A stretch of 64,000 bases of DNA from Hermodice carunculata (Eukaryota > Annelida > Polychaeta > Eunicida > Amphinomidae), in the NCBI GenBank assembly GCA_964020975.1, contig OZ026616.1:77965993-78029992 (forward strand), given 5' to 3'. The notes beneath the pieces are model-generated. The model was not told where the DNA came from, ran no database searches, and was given only the letters and a program-made list of their open reading frames with translations. Positions 48,701 to 54,850 of the stretch are shown piece after piece (position 1 is the stretch's first letter; the number at the start of each line of letters is the position of its first letter). The position numbers and the translations under genes were made by a program.

Positions 48701-51700
48701 GTAACATTGATGAACTGTTGGCAGACTTGTCCTGTCATGTCACTAGGATATAGTGCAGGTGGGCTATGTTTATTCATTTGCATGTGCCCAGAGATGATCT
48801 TATCATCACTGTGTTCATGGTTTTTGTCACCAGGTGGCAGGTGTGTAGTTGTGACTGGTGGTGATGATGGTGCCCTGGGGGTTGCAGTGATGCTGTTACC
48901 AGTTGATCAGGCCACACAGGTTTTAATTCCACAAACAACATGTGAAGTAACTGCACATGCAGCCCAGGTGACAGGTCAGTGTAGGTCAGGTCATAGATCA
49001 GTGAAGGAATACCATAAGATATGAAAAGTGCAGAGGATTTGGCTATCAATGATTATGAACAAATATCAACTGAGAATATGTTCAACATTACATCTGATTC
49101 CCATTTCATTGTAAACATCAGTGATTGACATTATATTTTATTATGCAGCAAATGAAAAATCAAAATTGGGTTGAAAGTATTATTTTGATAAACCATACAC
49201 AGTACCAAGAGTATAATTGCTGGTGGAATTAAAATATGCTGGCGTGGAAATTGCAAACAAAGATAGCAATAATGGTGTCCATTGTAGATGTACATTTGAA
49301 TTCTTGTATTTATCTGAGGGTGAAAAAAAAGTAAACTGAAGTCACTTTGACTATATCAAGCTGCCAGAGTAAAGGGTTTTTTTTTTTCAAGATGGTTTAC
49401 TTGCTATTCAATATTGTTATATTTTACACCACCATCTTTTTTATTTCTTGGCATAAATACATAAGTGTGCAGAAAATAGCAGGCACTGAACATTTGTGCC
49501 TGCTTGTTTAGGGTTAATGATAAATGCATATTTTTCTGAGACAGGGGTTGCAATACTGGATGATGAGACACTGATTTCTACCTCTATTGACCAAAGAGTG
49601 TGTACGTGGCAACTCTCATATCAGCCAGACCTCAAAGTGAGTACAAGTACTCAATTCTCTAAACCCTTTCAGTGTGAGGTTTTGACTGAAAAAACAGCTT
49701 TCCCAAAGCATGTTGGGGAAAACTGTTGACCTGGGCCATTTGTATGCACTCTTATGGCCACAGGAACTGTAGACATATGGGCAGTTTACAAGGAAAATGA
49801 ATCCAGTATCAGTACTTCAATATAGAGCATATCAACATTAGTCAGAGTTGGCAAAGAAAGAGCTAACTACATGGTGTAAGGTCCAAAACAACAAAAACTG
49901 CTTTTGCATATGATACTCATTTGACACTTTAAAAAAATGTGCTTGAAGATCGGATACTTCTGTGGTTGGCAGGTTTTAATTCCACAAACAACATGTGAAG
50001 TAACTGCCCATGCAGCCCAGGTCACAGGTCAGTGTAGGTCAGGTCATAGATCAGTGAAGGGATGCCATCAGATATTTCAACAGGTAGAAGTTCTATTTAT
50101 GCCCACCTTTTAATGGAGGAGGGGCATATACTAAAATGCTTTTTCTATCTGTGCATCTGTCCATCCATTATACCTAGGTGCCTGGGCTATAACTTGATTG
50201 TCTTTTGACTTAGATTCATGAAATTTCATACACAAGTGTTATCAGCACACAAAGGAGAGCCATGCAACAGACCTTTGGCAGACAGTCATGTAACTAGGTC
50301 CTTTAATGAAAATCAATATATCAAACTGACATACTGGCTTGTATCTGGTAAATGTAAGATCCTAGGTGTATGGTTACTATTAAATAATAATAAGAAAGTA
50401 TCTGTTGGGTTTCTTTCCATATTGCTAATTTTAAACTTGAGTGACTTTGAAAGGTCCAGCTGTCATATTGGCCTAATAATTGTTAATGGTGAATCCTGGG
50501 CCCACAGTTGCCATTAACATTAAACAGGACTGTCCCTGTAGGGCTTCATGTAGTGTGAAAATTCTGACCCTGAGTGTCCTTGATGTACTTTACCAACGGT
50601 TAGGTGCAAATGGATGACCCTGACCCAATTCTAAGGTCACAGGGTCACAAACTCTTAAAAAGAAAACATTGTTGTGATATGAAATGTATCAAAATATCCC
50701 AGGCAGGTGAGGGTAGTCCTTTCTTTGAATGATAAAATAATAAAACTAACCAAGTGGAGGATTAGACTGGCAAGAACAGCCAAGTTCATGCTTCATGCAC
50801 TCGCGGGCATGTGGCCACGAACAAGGCAGTCCTTGCTAGTTGGATCATTCACACAGTTTGTTTTATTTTTATCCAGTAATTGTACCTGTATTCAGGGTGA
50901 CAAACTCTTAAGAAGAGAACATTTTCAAAGCATGAATTGTATTAAAATATCACATGCAGGTGAGGGTAGTCTATTCTGTGAATGATTCAAGTACAGATAT
51001 TCCTTCCCTTTGAAGCTAGCAGTCTAACAGGCTACAGAAGTCTGCTTCAGTGTGGATTCTTTCAAAAGAAAACTGAAAGGGGTGCCCGTGGAGTTTGTAA
51101 AGGACAGACCATGGCTGAGCAAACAGTCTAAAGATTGTATTCAGTGTTTGAACTTATCATTTCTTCCATAAGGATACTCCCTTTTTTGTCACTTCACTAC
51201 ACTAGCCAAGAGGATATGGTGACCAGCGGAACATGGCAAGGGGGGCACACATGTAGGTCTAGGAATCTATGGGTCCATTTAAGTCATAAAAAAAATCTTG
51301 GAATTTGTTCATAGACAAGCAACTGAAGGAAACAGTCATCACTTCATACTGTAAATCTTTCACTGCTACATGTGTTGACAACCAGAGGAATCAATGATTC
51401 CAGATTCAAATTTTTAAAAAGTAGGAGCATAAATTGGGTAAATCATCAAGATCAAAGTCAGTGTTGTAATTCAGTATGATTTGGAGAATAGCTTGGATTT
51501 ATGTACTCAATTACATTTCCAGTCAGCTTGTTTTATAAAACCTTACTCTTGGTTCTGAACATGAAAATGCTGAAGTACATCTAACATTGCTCATGTCTAC
51601 TTTATGTTTCAGTTAAAACAGCTGTTGTGTAGTTATGTGAGTGTGGCTGATATAGCAGCCATGGATGCATGGTCAGCCAGGTAAGTCCGACAATTCCCCC

Positions 51701-53050
51701 CCCCCCCCCCCCCCATAAGGCCACTCTAACCAAAGGCTACTCGTCATAAAAGACAGTCTACCACTTCCATACAAAAAGGATGGCAATTCCATTATATTGT
51801 CCCCTTTAGAGTAGAGAGGCCACCCCTAATGTAAGGCCGATGTTTGGCTGCATTTGGGGTGAGCTTGTAAGGGGGGGGGGGGGATCACTCTACACTTTAC
51901 CCCCTAACTATTTCACTGCCAAGTTTTGACTGGGTCAACTGCTTCCGGCACAATACAGGTATCAGAGTAAAGATGTTGACAGAGATCTGTCTTATGGTCC
52001 CTGGTCACTTGTGATAACATTTGGCATGCCTGTATGTGAATGAAATGCCGGTTAACAAGATAAATTAATATTCTTGGCATGATGATCCTCTTTGAAGGGA
52101 AGTTTTGTTTGTAGCATAGTACCAGGTCTTCTTTATGAAACCCATATCAAACAGGTTTCTTCATCAAAAAACGATTATATAAATAAATTGAAAAAAATTA
52201 ATTGAATAGAATAATAAAAAATGAAAAATATCATTTTAGGATAGGGCAGACAAGCAGAATGTGTTGTCATACAGCCTGCATTTGTTGTGTCTCTGCTTTG
52301 CTATAAAGTTTAAAAAAAAAAAACATTGATTTTAATCCTTTGCTGGTCAGAACCAGGCTCAGTCAATAGCTTTCCTTGGGGTGGGGTGAGCATATTGTAC
52401 TCAACCTGTGCCAAGGAAGGCTGTTGACATGGGCCATGCCATCATGATGCATTGAAGTTTCATCTACAGTTACTCTGTACAAAAACCATTTCTATTGACA
52501 GGACATTCAAGGAAAATCATTAAAGTACCGGTAGAAGACAATTTACACAAGTACTTTTCAGTGATTGTAAGCACAAAATGGTCAACATACTCTAGGAGGT
52601 GGAACAACATTTGTCATAGAAATAGAACGACACTAACAGAAATAAAGCAATAGCAAATGTGTTAAAAAAGATTGACCTCATTGTAATCATGATCATGTTA
52701 TCACAGGTTTGTAACAATTTACCCCATGACTCTAATAAGCCAAACTATGAGTCTTTGTTACACAAGTATGTAATAGATACAGATAGTCTAGATGTGCAAC
52801 TGCAGGTAATCTTGAGTAATGCTACATGTATATATTGTGGATGCAGTTTGAATTTGCTTTTGTCCATATTAGAAATCGGGTTAAGATGACCCAAGAAAAA
52901 TTGCTATGATGACACACCACATAACATCAAACCACTGTGGCTGATACTACTTGATCCAATTGGTCTCTTATTTCCAGGGCTGGAACTCAATTTGCAGTGT
53001 GTGGTGTTGGACTGCAGCTGCTGCAGTCATCCTTGCCTACACAGAGGTGA
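29647..53050 (+). CDS. WDR6: WDR6, WD-repeat cofactor for tRNA 2'-O-methylation; complete CDS in 24 exons
   Basis: The 24 coding exons listed separately join in phase to 1,181 codons plus a stop; human WDR6 has 1,121. The start [18 protein letters not shown] parallels human MDALED...LPVTGL. Blocks such as [105 protein letters not shown] and [11 protein letters not shown] match in order. The protein folds into WD40 propellers. WDR6 (yeast Trm734) partners FTSJ1 (Trm7) for 2'-O-methylation of the tRNA wobble base 34 in the cytoplasm. A 133-residue low-complexity insert (about residues 775-907) is far longer than in human. Introns 4 and 18 are U12-type. An acceptor just before the start exon implies an upstream noncoding exon that I cannot place. 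Confidence 0.95.
31320..31418 (+). CDS. WDR6: WDR6 exon 2
   Basis: It lies between TTTACAG and GTATGT. It encodes [20 protein letters not shown] and CNIHGIKL, the first propeller blade. Confidence 0.93.
31865..32037. mobile_element. 173-bp TA-flanked MITE
   Basis: The left end CAGTGAAAACTTATCATAAT and the right end ATTATAATGAGGTTTCACTG-like text (GTTATAATGAGGTTTCACTG) are inverted copies with TA outside each. It lies in WDR6 intron 2 and has pogo/Tigger-type ends. Confidence 0.72.
32394..32628. mobile_element. TTAA-flanked MITE (piggyBac-like)
   Basis: TTAACTCTTTAAGTGTCAA on the left is inverted as TTGGCACTGAAAGAGTTAA on the right. The TTAA at each end is the target duplication of piggyBac elements, and the CTTTnAGTG start fits piggyBac-derived MITEs. 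An inner inverted repeat around CAGCATGCATTGGG is also present. It ends 43 bases before WDR6 exon 3. Confidence 0.72.
32671..32758 (+). CDS. WDR6: WDR6 exon 3
   Basis: It lies between ATGCCAG and GTGAGT. It encodes [19 protein letters not shown] and LKLYENNW, matching human AVFGSKGLRVVKI. Confidence 0.93.
33105..33160. repeat. (TA)n microsatellite
   Basis: About 27 TA units after a short (GT)n run in WDR6 intron 3. Confidence 0.95.
33216..33281. repeat. (TA)n microsatellite, interrupted
   Basis: About 30 TA units with one TGTATGTA interruption. Confidence 0.93.
33811..33996 (+). CDS. WDR6: WDR6 exon 4 (followed by a U12 intron)
   Basis: The acceptor is GTTGCAG. It encodes [27 protein letters not shown] and HCEEKCIL, matching human SDWIWDARWLEG and LALGHNSVVLY. 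The donor is the U12-type GTATCCTTA, which leaves the codon in phase 2. Confidence 0.93.
33997..34569 (+). other. WDR6: U12-type intron 4 of WDR6
   Basis: The 5' end GTATCCTTAA fits the minor-spliceosome donor (RTATCCTTT). The 3' end carries TTCCTTAACC (34,551-34,560), an almost ideal U12 branch site, about 11 bases before the CAG acceptor. No long polypyrimidine tract is present, as is usual for U12 introns. Confidence 0.85.
34570..34717 (+). CDS. WDR6: WDR6 exon 5
   Basis: It starts after GTGTATCAG, chosen because it restores the phase and gives [13 protein letters not shown], parallel to human CTLSSACLIGDAW. It continues with [17 protein letters not shown] and ends HRLAGHQ at GTGAGT. Confidence 0.93.
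35501..35731 (+). CDS. WDR6: WDR6 exon 6
   Basis: Phase-0 exon of 77 codons between CCTGCAG and GTCCGT. It contains two WD signatures, [13 protein letters not shown] and [12 protein letters not shown], and the start of SVGED. The donor is weak at +3 to +5. Confidence 0.95.
36405..36467 (+). CDS. WDR6: WDR6 exon 7
   Basis: A 21-codon exon between TATTTCAG and GTTGGT. It encodes [20 protein letters not shown], matching human EDCVCLVWSHEGEILQAFRG. Confidence 0.94.
36624..36809. repeat. Three tandem copies of a 62-bp unit
   Basis: Copies begin at 36624, 36685 and 36747 with CTGGAAAATATTG, CTAGAAAATATTG and CTGCAAGACATTG, and each ends CTTGAYAATGT. They differ by several changes, so the repeat is not young. 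It lies just upstream of the short exon 8. Confidence 0.88.
36883..36930 (+). CDS. WDR6: WDR6 exon 8 (48 nt)
   Basis: A very short phase-0 exon between TATTTACAG and GTATGT. It encodes [16 protein letters not shown], matching human GRGIRAIAAHERQAWV. Confidence 0.92.
37248..37358 (+). CDS. WDR6: WDR6 exon 9
   Basis: It lies between TTGCTAG and GTATTG. It encodes [14 protein letters not shown], the WD signature equal to human ITGGDDSGIRLWHL, and then a variable linker. Confidence 0.95.
37490..38930 (+). repeat. Composite module repeat in WDR6 intron 9 (at least two 3' ends)
   Basis: Modules with CTTGGTGGGGATGTACC, GAACCACCTCCCAGATT and GGTAGTGCTGCAATTTT match those in the P450 intron and at 25-27 kb. 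A 3' terminus GTCAGCTGAGCACAGGCTG with hairpin GGCTGT/ACAGCC stands at 38,413-38,437. Another, CAGCAGAGCACAAGACT with GACT/AGTC, stands at 38,907-38,930. Confidence 0.6.
39042..39127 (+). CDS. WDR6: WDR6 exon 10
   Basis: It lies between GATTTTCAG and GTAAAT. It encodes [19 protein letters not shown] and [10 protein letters not shown], matching human LAVTDTG. Confidence 0.9.
39500..39705. repeat. Interspersed repeat, related to 29,230-29,430
   Basis: It shares ordered blocks (TTAGCCA, TGTTTC, TGGCTAAA, TTTTGAAGGCTTAGATCTGT-like text) with the copy at 29.2 kb. It is diverged and its family is not recognised. Confidence 0.45.
40328..40479 (+). CDS. WDR6: WDR6 exon 11
   Basis: It lies between ATGTTTCAG and GTATGG. 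It encodes [18 protein letters not shown], then [19 protein letters not shown], matching human LYLYDVEVKCWEQLLED. Confidence 0.93.
40837..41085. mobile_element. TA-flanked MITE, diverged
   Basis: The right end CATTGTAATGAGATTTCACTG and TA flank are well kept. The left end AAGTGGAACTTTAATTCC is changed but still pairs with it. The inside repeats the phrases TATCTGACA and AAGGACATAA. Related to the copy at 31,865. Confidence 0.55.
41325..41443 (+). CDS. WDR6: WDR6 exon 12
   Basis: It lies between TTCACAG and GTCAGT. It encodes [19 protein letters not shown] and [11 protein letters not shown], matching human FPGKVHSLSW and LLASGPGGVV. Confidence 0.93.
42041..42223 (+). CDS. WDR6: WDR6 exon 13
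   Basis: I place the start after GACTGTTTCAG because the frame upstream is closed if the more pyrimidine-rich site at 41,978 is used. With this start the spacing from GPDGS to YLPPHKQRW is exactly that of human (37 residues). It ends [15 protein letters not shown] at GTCAGA. Confidence 0.88.
43467..43619 (+). CDS. WDR6: WDR6 exon 14
   Basis: A 51-codon exon between CATACCAG and GTAATA. It encodes [20 protein letters not shown] and GRDGQYRLY, matching human LHGKQGVTSV and VYTTGRDGAYYQL. Confidence 0.95.
44251..44325 (+). CDS. WDR6: WDR6 exon 15
   Basis: A 25-codon exon between TTTTTAG and GTAAGT. It encodes [20 protein letters not shown] and GFHT, matching human GMNWLAGL and VILGFHAN. Confidence 0.93.
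44711..44896 (+). CDS. WDR6: WDR6 exon 16
   Basis: A 62-codon exon between GGTTTCAG and GTGAGT. It encodes [20 protein letters not shown] and [11 protein letters not shown], matching human NEFVVWNPRS and NCGGGHRSWAF. Confidence 0.95.
45263..45326 (+). CDS. WDR6: WDR6 exon 17
   Basis: It lies between TTTTCACAG and GTAAGT. It encodes [20 protein letters not shown], matching human LREGLHGREITCVKRV. Confidence 0.92.
45678..45735. repeat. (TA)n microsatellite
   Basis: About 29 TA units in WDR6 intron 17, some 97 bases before exon 18. Confidence 0.95.
45833..45895 (+). CDS. WDR6: WDR6 exon 18 (followed by a U12 intron)
   Basis: It lies between TTTATCCAG and the U12-type donor GTATCCTTT. It encodes [19 protein letters not shown], matching human DIVITCSEDTTVCVLAL. 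Confidence 0.93.
45896..46839 (+). other. WDR6: U12-type intron 18 of WDR6
   Basis: The 5' end GTATCCTTTA is a perfect minor-spliceosome donor. The 3' end has ACCTTGACTT (46,822-46,831), a good U12 branch site, about 11 bases before the ACAG acceptor at 46,836-46,839. A MITE with a diverged left end and a CACTGTAA right end lies inside it (about 46,585-46,753). Confidence 0.85.
46585..46753. mobile_element. Diverged TA-flanked MITE
   Basis: The right end GGTGGTTTTAATAGAGAT then ATTTCACTG with TA outside is clear. The left end GTGGAGAATCTCCAATGAAG has lost its CA but still pairs. The word GACC/GATCACC recurs inside. It ends 86 bases before the acceptor of exon 19, inside the U12 intron. Confidence 0.5.
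46840..47587 (+). CDS. WDR6: WDR6 exon 19 (748 nt, with large linker)
   Basis: The acceptor ACAG at 46,836-46,839 is the one that restores phase. It encodes [11 protein letters not shown] and [18 protein letters not shown], then about 133 residues rich in S, D, N, C and H, and then [18 protein letters not shown] and [12 protein letters not shown]. Human has only about 40 residues between the same landmarks. The linker is open, without stops, so it is probably translated. The donor is GTCAGT. Confidence 0.93.
48311..48600 (+). CDS. WDR6: WDR6 exon 20
   Basis: It lies between TTTCTTTCAG and GTATGA. It encodes [24 protein letters not shown]-like text ([14 protein letters not shown]), [18 protein letters not shown] and [14 protein letters not shown], matching human KRCVLKVHSFTHE, SAATDGSLAFWDLT and AHSCGINSLH. 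Confidence 0.95.
48834..48974 (+). CDS. WDR6: WDR6 exon 21
   Basis: It lies between GTCACCAG and GTCAGT. It encodes [20 protein letters not shown] and then [12 protein letters not shown], matching human LVASGSEDGSLHVFVL and VPCAHAAHVTG. Its last 55 bases and the following intron start are copied at 49,973. Confidence 0.94.
49545..49636 (+). CDS. WDR6: WDR6 exon 22
   Basis: It lies between GAGACAG and GTGAGT. It encodes [20 protein letters not shown] and [10 protein letters not shown], matching human LKILSPSIMVSASIDQRLTF. Confidence 0.95.
49656..49875. mobile_element. Possible piggyBac-like MITE, diverged
   Basis: TCTAAACCCTTTCAGTGTGA on the left loosely pairs with TTGGCAAAGAAAGAGCTAAC on the right, and CTAA stands at both ends in place of TTAA. 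It begins about 20 bases after the donor of exon 22. Confidence 0.4.
49970..50075 (+). repeat. Copy of the exon 21 / intron 21 junction of WDR6
   Basis: These 106 bases repeat 48,917-49,022 with about five differences. They carry the end of exon 21 ([19 protein letters not shown]), its GTCAGT donor and 45 bases of intron. A CAG precedes the copied coding part, so it looks like a 55-base exon. Inclusion between exons 22 and 23 would shift the frame, so it is probably not a normal exon. Confidence 0.9.
50090..50520. repeat. Interspersed repeat starting GCCCACCTTTTAATGGAGG
   Basis: The start resembles the ends of invertebrate repeats with GGAGGGGCATATA. The last part (GGTGAATCCTGGGCCCACAG, GCCATTAACATTAAACAGG) resembles 27,160-27,210. 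No coding capacity. Confidence 0.4.
50640..50990. repeat. Diverged direct duplication with 255-bp spacing
   Basis: CAGGGTCACAAACTCTTAAA at 50,640 to CAGGTGAGGGTAGTCC at about 50,720 recurs from CAGGGTGACAAACTCTTAAG at 50,895 to CAGGTGAGGGTAGTCT at about 50,975. It lies in WDR6 intron 22. Confidence 0.7.
51613..51680 (+). CDS. WDR6: WDR6 exon 23
   Basis: It lies between ATGTTTCAG and GTAAGT. It encodes [20 protein letters not shown] and SA, matching human STVFHVPDVADMDCW. Confidence 0.93.
51690..51893. mobile_element. MITE of the GGCC/CCCCC subfamily in WDR6 intron 23
   Basis: A C-run then ATAAGGCCACTCTAACCAA starts it, and GGTGAGCTTGTAAGG then a G-run and GATCACTC ends it. The layout copies the element at 61,090, including the inner TGTCCCC and AGAGGCCACCCC. 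The terminal CAGT is lost. Confidence 0.6.
52332..52665. mobile_element. Possible piggyBac-like MITE
   Basis: TTAATCCTTTGCTGGTCAG near the left TTAA pairs weakly with the right end CAATAGCAAATGTGTTAA. An inner inverted repeat GTCAATAGCTTTCCTTGG / CCAAGGAAGGCTGTTGAC (52,372-52,430) is much clearer. A relative of that inner repeat is at 58,506-58,575. Confidence 0.5.
52978..53050 (+). CDS. WDR6: WDR6 exon 24 (C-terminus, stop)
   Basis: It lies after TATTTCCAG. It encodes [20 protein letters not shown] and TQR, then TGA at 53048-53050, matching the human end RCALGGQGLEVYNWYD. Confidence 0.93.
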
Positions 53051-53582
53051 CACCTGGTGGCCACATTAGTCTTCTTCAAGATCATGAATAACAAGGGTAC
53101 AGCAGAATGTGGACTTCATAAGAACTGTGGAACTTAAATACTTTGGCATGAACCTGTCTGCAAGATATTTTCTCCAGCATTTGTCTACTTTGTGTGCCAA
53201 AACAACATGGTGACGTGTGTTGGATCCAACTTCCATATCTAAGATACATGTCAATCTCTTACCATTTCTGAGAGTCCTTTCTTGATCACTTAGCCTAAAG
53301 CCATGTCAACAACAAAACCAGGCGGCTTGTAGACCAAGTTGCAGAATTTATAAACACGGAGTCTACACGCTGAAACACAGTGTCATCGGTTCAAAGGTGT
53401 CAGCAACATTTAATTGGAGAAAGCAACATCTCGCATATGGATTTGTTTAGTTAAGGGGGTGTAAAAGATAGAATTTTGTGGCTTCTTGAGAAATGTGGAC
53501 CGTCATATTCATTGTCATGAAAGGGACATTTCTGTCTCATTCAACAGTGAGCGAAGCAGATTATCTTTATGTAGATAAAATG

Positions 53583-53588
53583 AATAAA
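53583..53588 (+). terminator. WDR6: Candidate poly(A) signal of WDR6
   Basis: The first canonical AATAAA after the stop, 533 bases downstream. It would give a 3' untranslated region of about 0.55 kb. Confidence 0.5.
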
Positions 53589-53817
53589 TAGCTACAGACT
53601 GAACACTATCTTGAGTTATAGTGGGATTTTTTTGTACTGCTCCAGAGTGTTGTTGCTGTGAAATGTCAGAAAAATGCACCCTTTCTCTTGTAGAATAATG
53701 TAGAACCACCACATGTGTATCCTTTAAAATGTCACTGCACCTGCTGAACTGAACCATAATGTAAGTGGGGATTTTCTTTTCTACGTATTTATAATATATA
53801 TGTGGGTGTACTGTATA

Positions 53818-53940
53818 CAGTGAAACCTGGCTTCAAAGGGCCCCCCGCCCGACCAAATTTATGGTCTCAAAACATGCGACATCTCCTTTAATAGACAGGG
53901 CCTACCATGTATTGTATGTATGTGTATGGAACCTCTTTTG
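53818..53940. mobile_element. Half of a TA-flanked MITE
   Basis: TACAGTGAAACCTGGCTTC is a good left terminus of the pogo/Tigger type. The matching right end is not visible, so this is a fragment. Confidence 0.4.
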
Positions 53941-54011
53941 GACAACCCATCAAACCATTGGTGTATGGTCAAAATGACACAAAATCAGAGAAGGAATACC
54001 ATGTACAACAC

Positions 54012-54017
54012 TTTATT
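54012..54017 (-). terminator. SPEF1: Candidate poly(A) signal of SPEF1 (minus strand)
   Basis: TTTATT on the plus strand reads AATAAA on the minus strand, followed by a GT-rich stretch. If used, the SPEF1 3' untranslated region is about 3.5 kb and ends about 0.4 kb from the end of WDR6. TTTATT motifs nearer the stop are alternatives. Confidence 0.3.
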
Positions 54018-54598
54018 ACTGCTTAAACCTTGTATACAGATTGTAAAGTAGGCAATTCATAACAATCCAAAAACTGGAAAACATGGACGGAACATGAAAT
54101 GCACAGACATTTTCCTTCACCCTCCTCCTAACTGCAAAGAATGCATATGGATTAACACCCCTGCCACCAAAATCATCACAGCTGTTGACCTGCATTGGTT
54201 TGGGATTTGTCCTTTCCTAAAACCAAATTTCGTTTCTTCAATTTTCTTCCTGACTGCATGCACACTCTTCCAGACTGCATGCACACTCTTGGTCAATGAC
54301 TGCTGACAGCTTACAACTAAATGTAACTGGAAAGATTTTTTTTTTTGCAGGAGTACAAGGGTAGAGCTGCATGGAATGTTTCGAGATCTTTATAACATTT
54401 GAAATACAAGTGCGTAATCAATAATAGTATAAATATATGCACAGATTAACCATAGTGTGCATGCGATTTCCAGTCTACTTTTTGTGGGTTTTTTTCCCCA
54501 AGGGCAATTTTGTAAAAATATTCAAAGACAAATGTATCACTTCCTCTGCACATCATACTTGTCAAGTCTTCTTCAATTTACCAGAAAATTTTCACACT

Positions 54599-54850
54599 TT
54601 AACTCATTCCATACCAGTCCCTGATATTTATGTATATTTGCCAAGATTTAAGATGACAATTGCATATTTAAATGATTCATGAAAAGAGCTTTCGTTCCAA
54701 GTACCGACATGCCTATAGTCTTAAGTCAGTGGTTCTGGCACTACCTGGCAAGTCATGCTGCAGCTGCTGCAAGGGCAGCTGCAGCATGACTTGCCAGGCA
54801 GTGCCAGAACCACTGACCAATGCCTATCACCATAGTATGGAATGAGTTAA
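54599..54850. mobile_element. TTAA-flanked MITE containing a 42-bp-arm hairpin
   Basis: TTAACTCATTCCATAC at the left is inverted as GTATGGAATGAGTTAA at the right with no mismatch, and TTAA forms each end, the piggyBac-type target. About 120 bases inside, 54726-54767 and 54775-54816 form a hairpin with one mismatch in 42 pairs and a 7-base loop. No protein is encoded. Confidence 0.78.
54726..54816. repeat. Near-perfect hairpin, 42-bp arms
   Basis: The left arm starts TCAGTGGTTCTGGCACTACC and the right arm ends GGCAGTGCCAGAACCACTGA. The only mismatch is A against G at the 18th pair. The loop is TGCAAGG. Confidence 0.95.
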
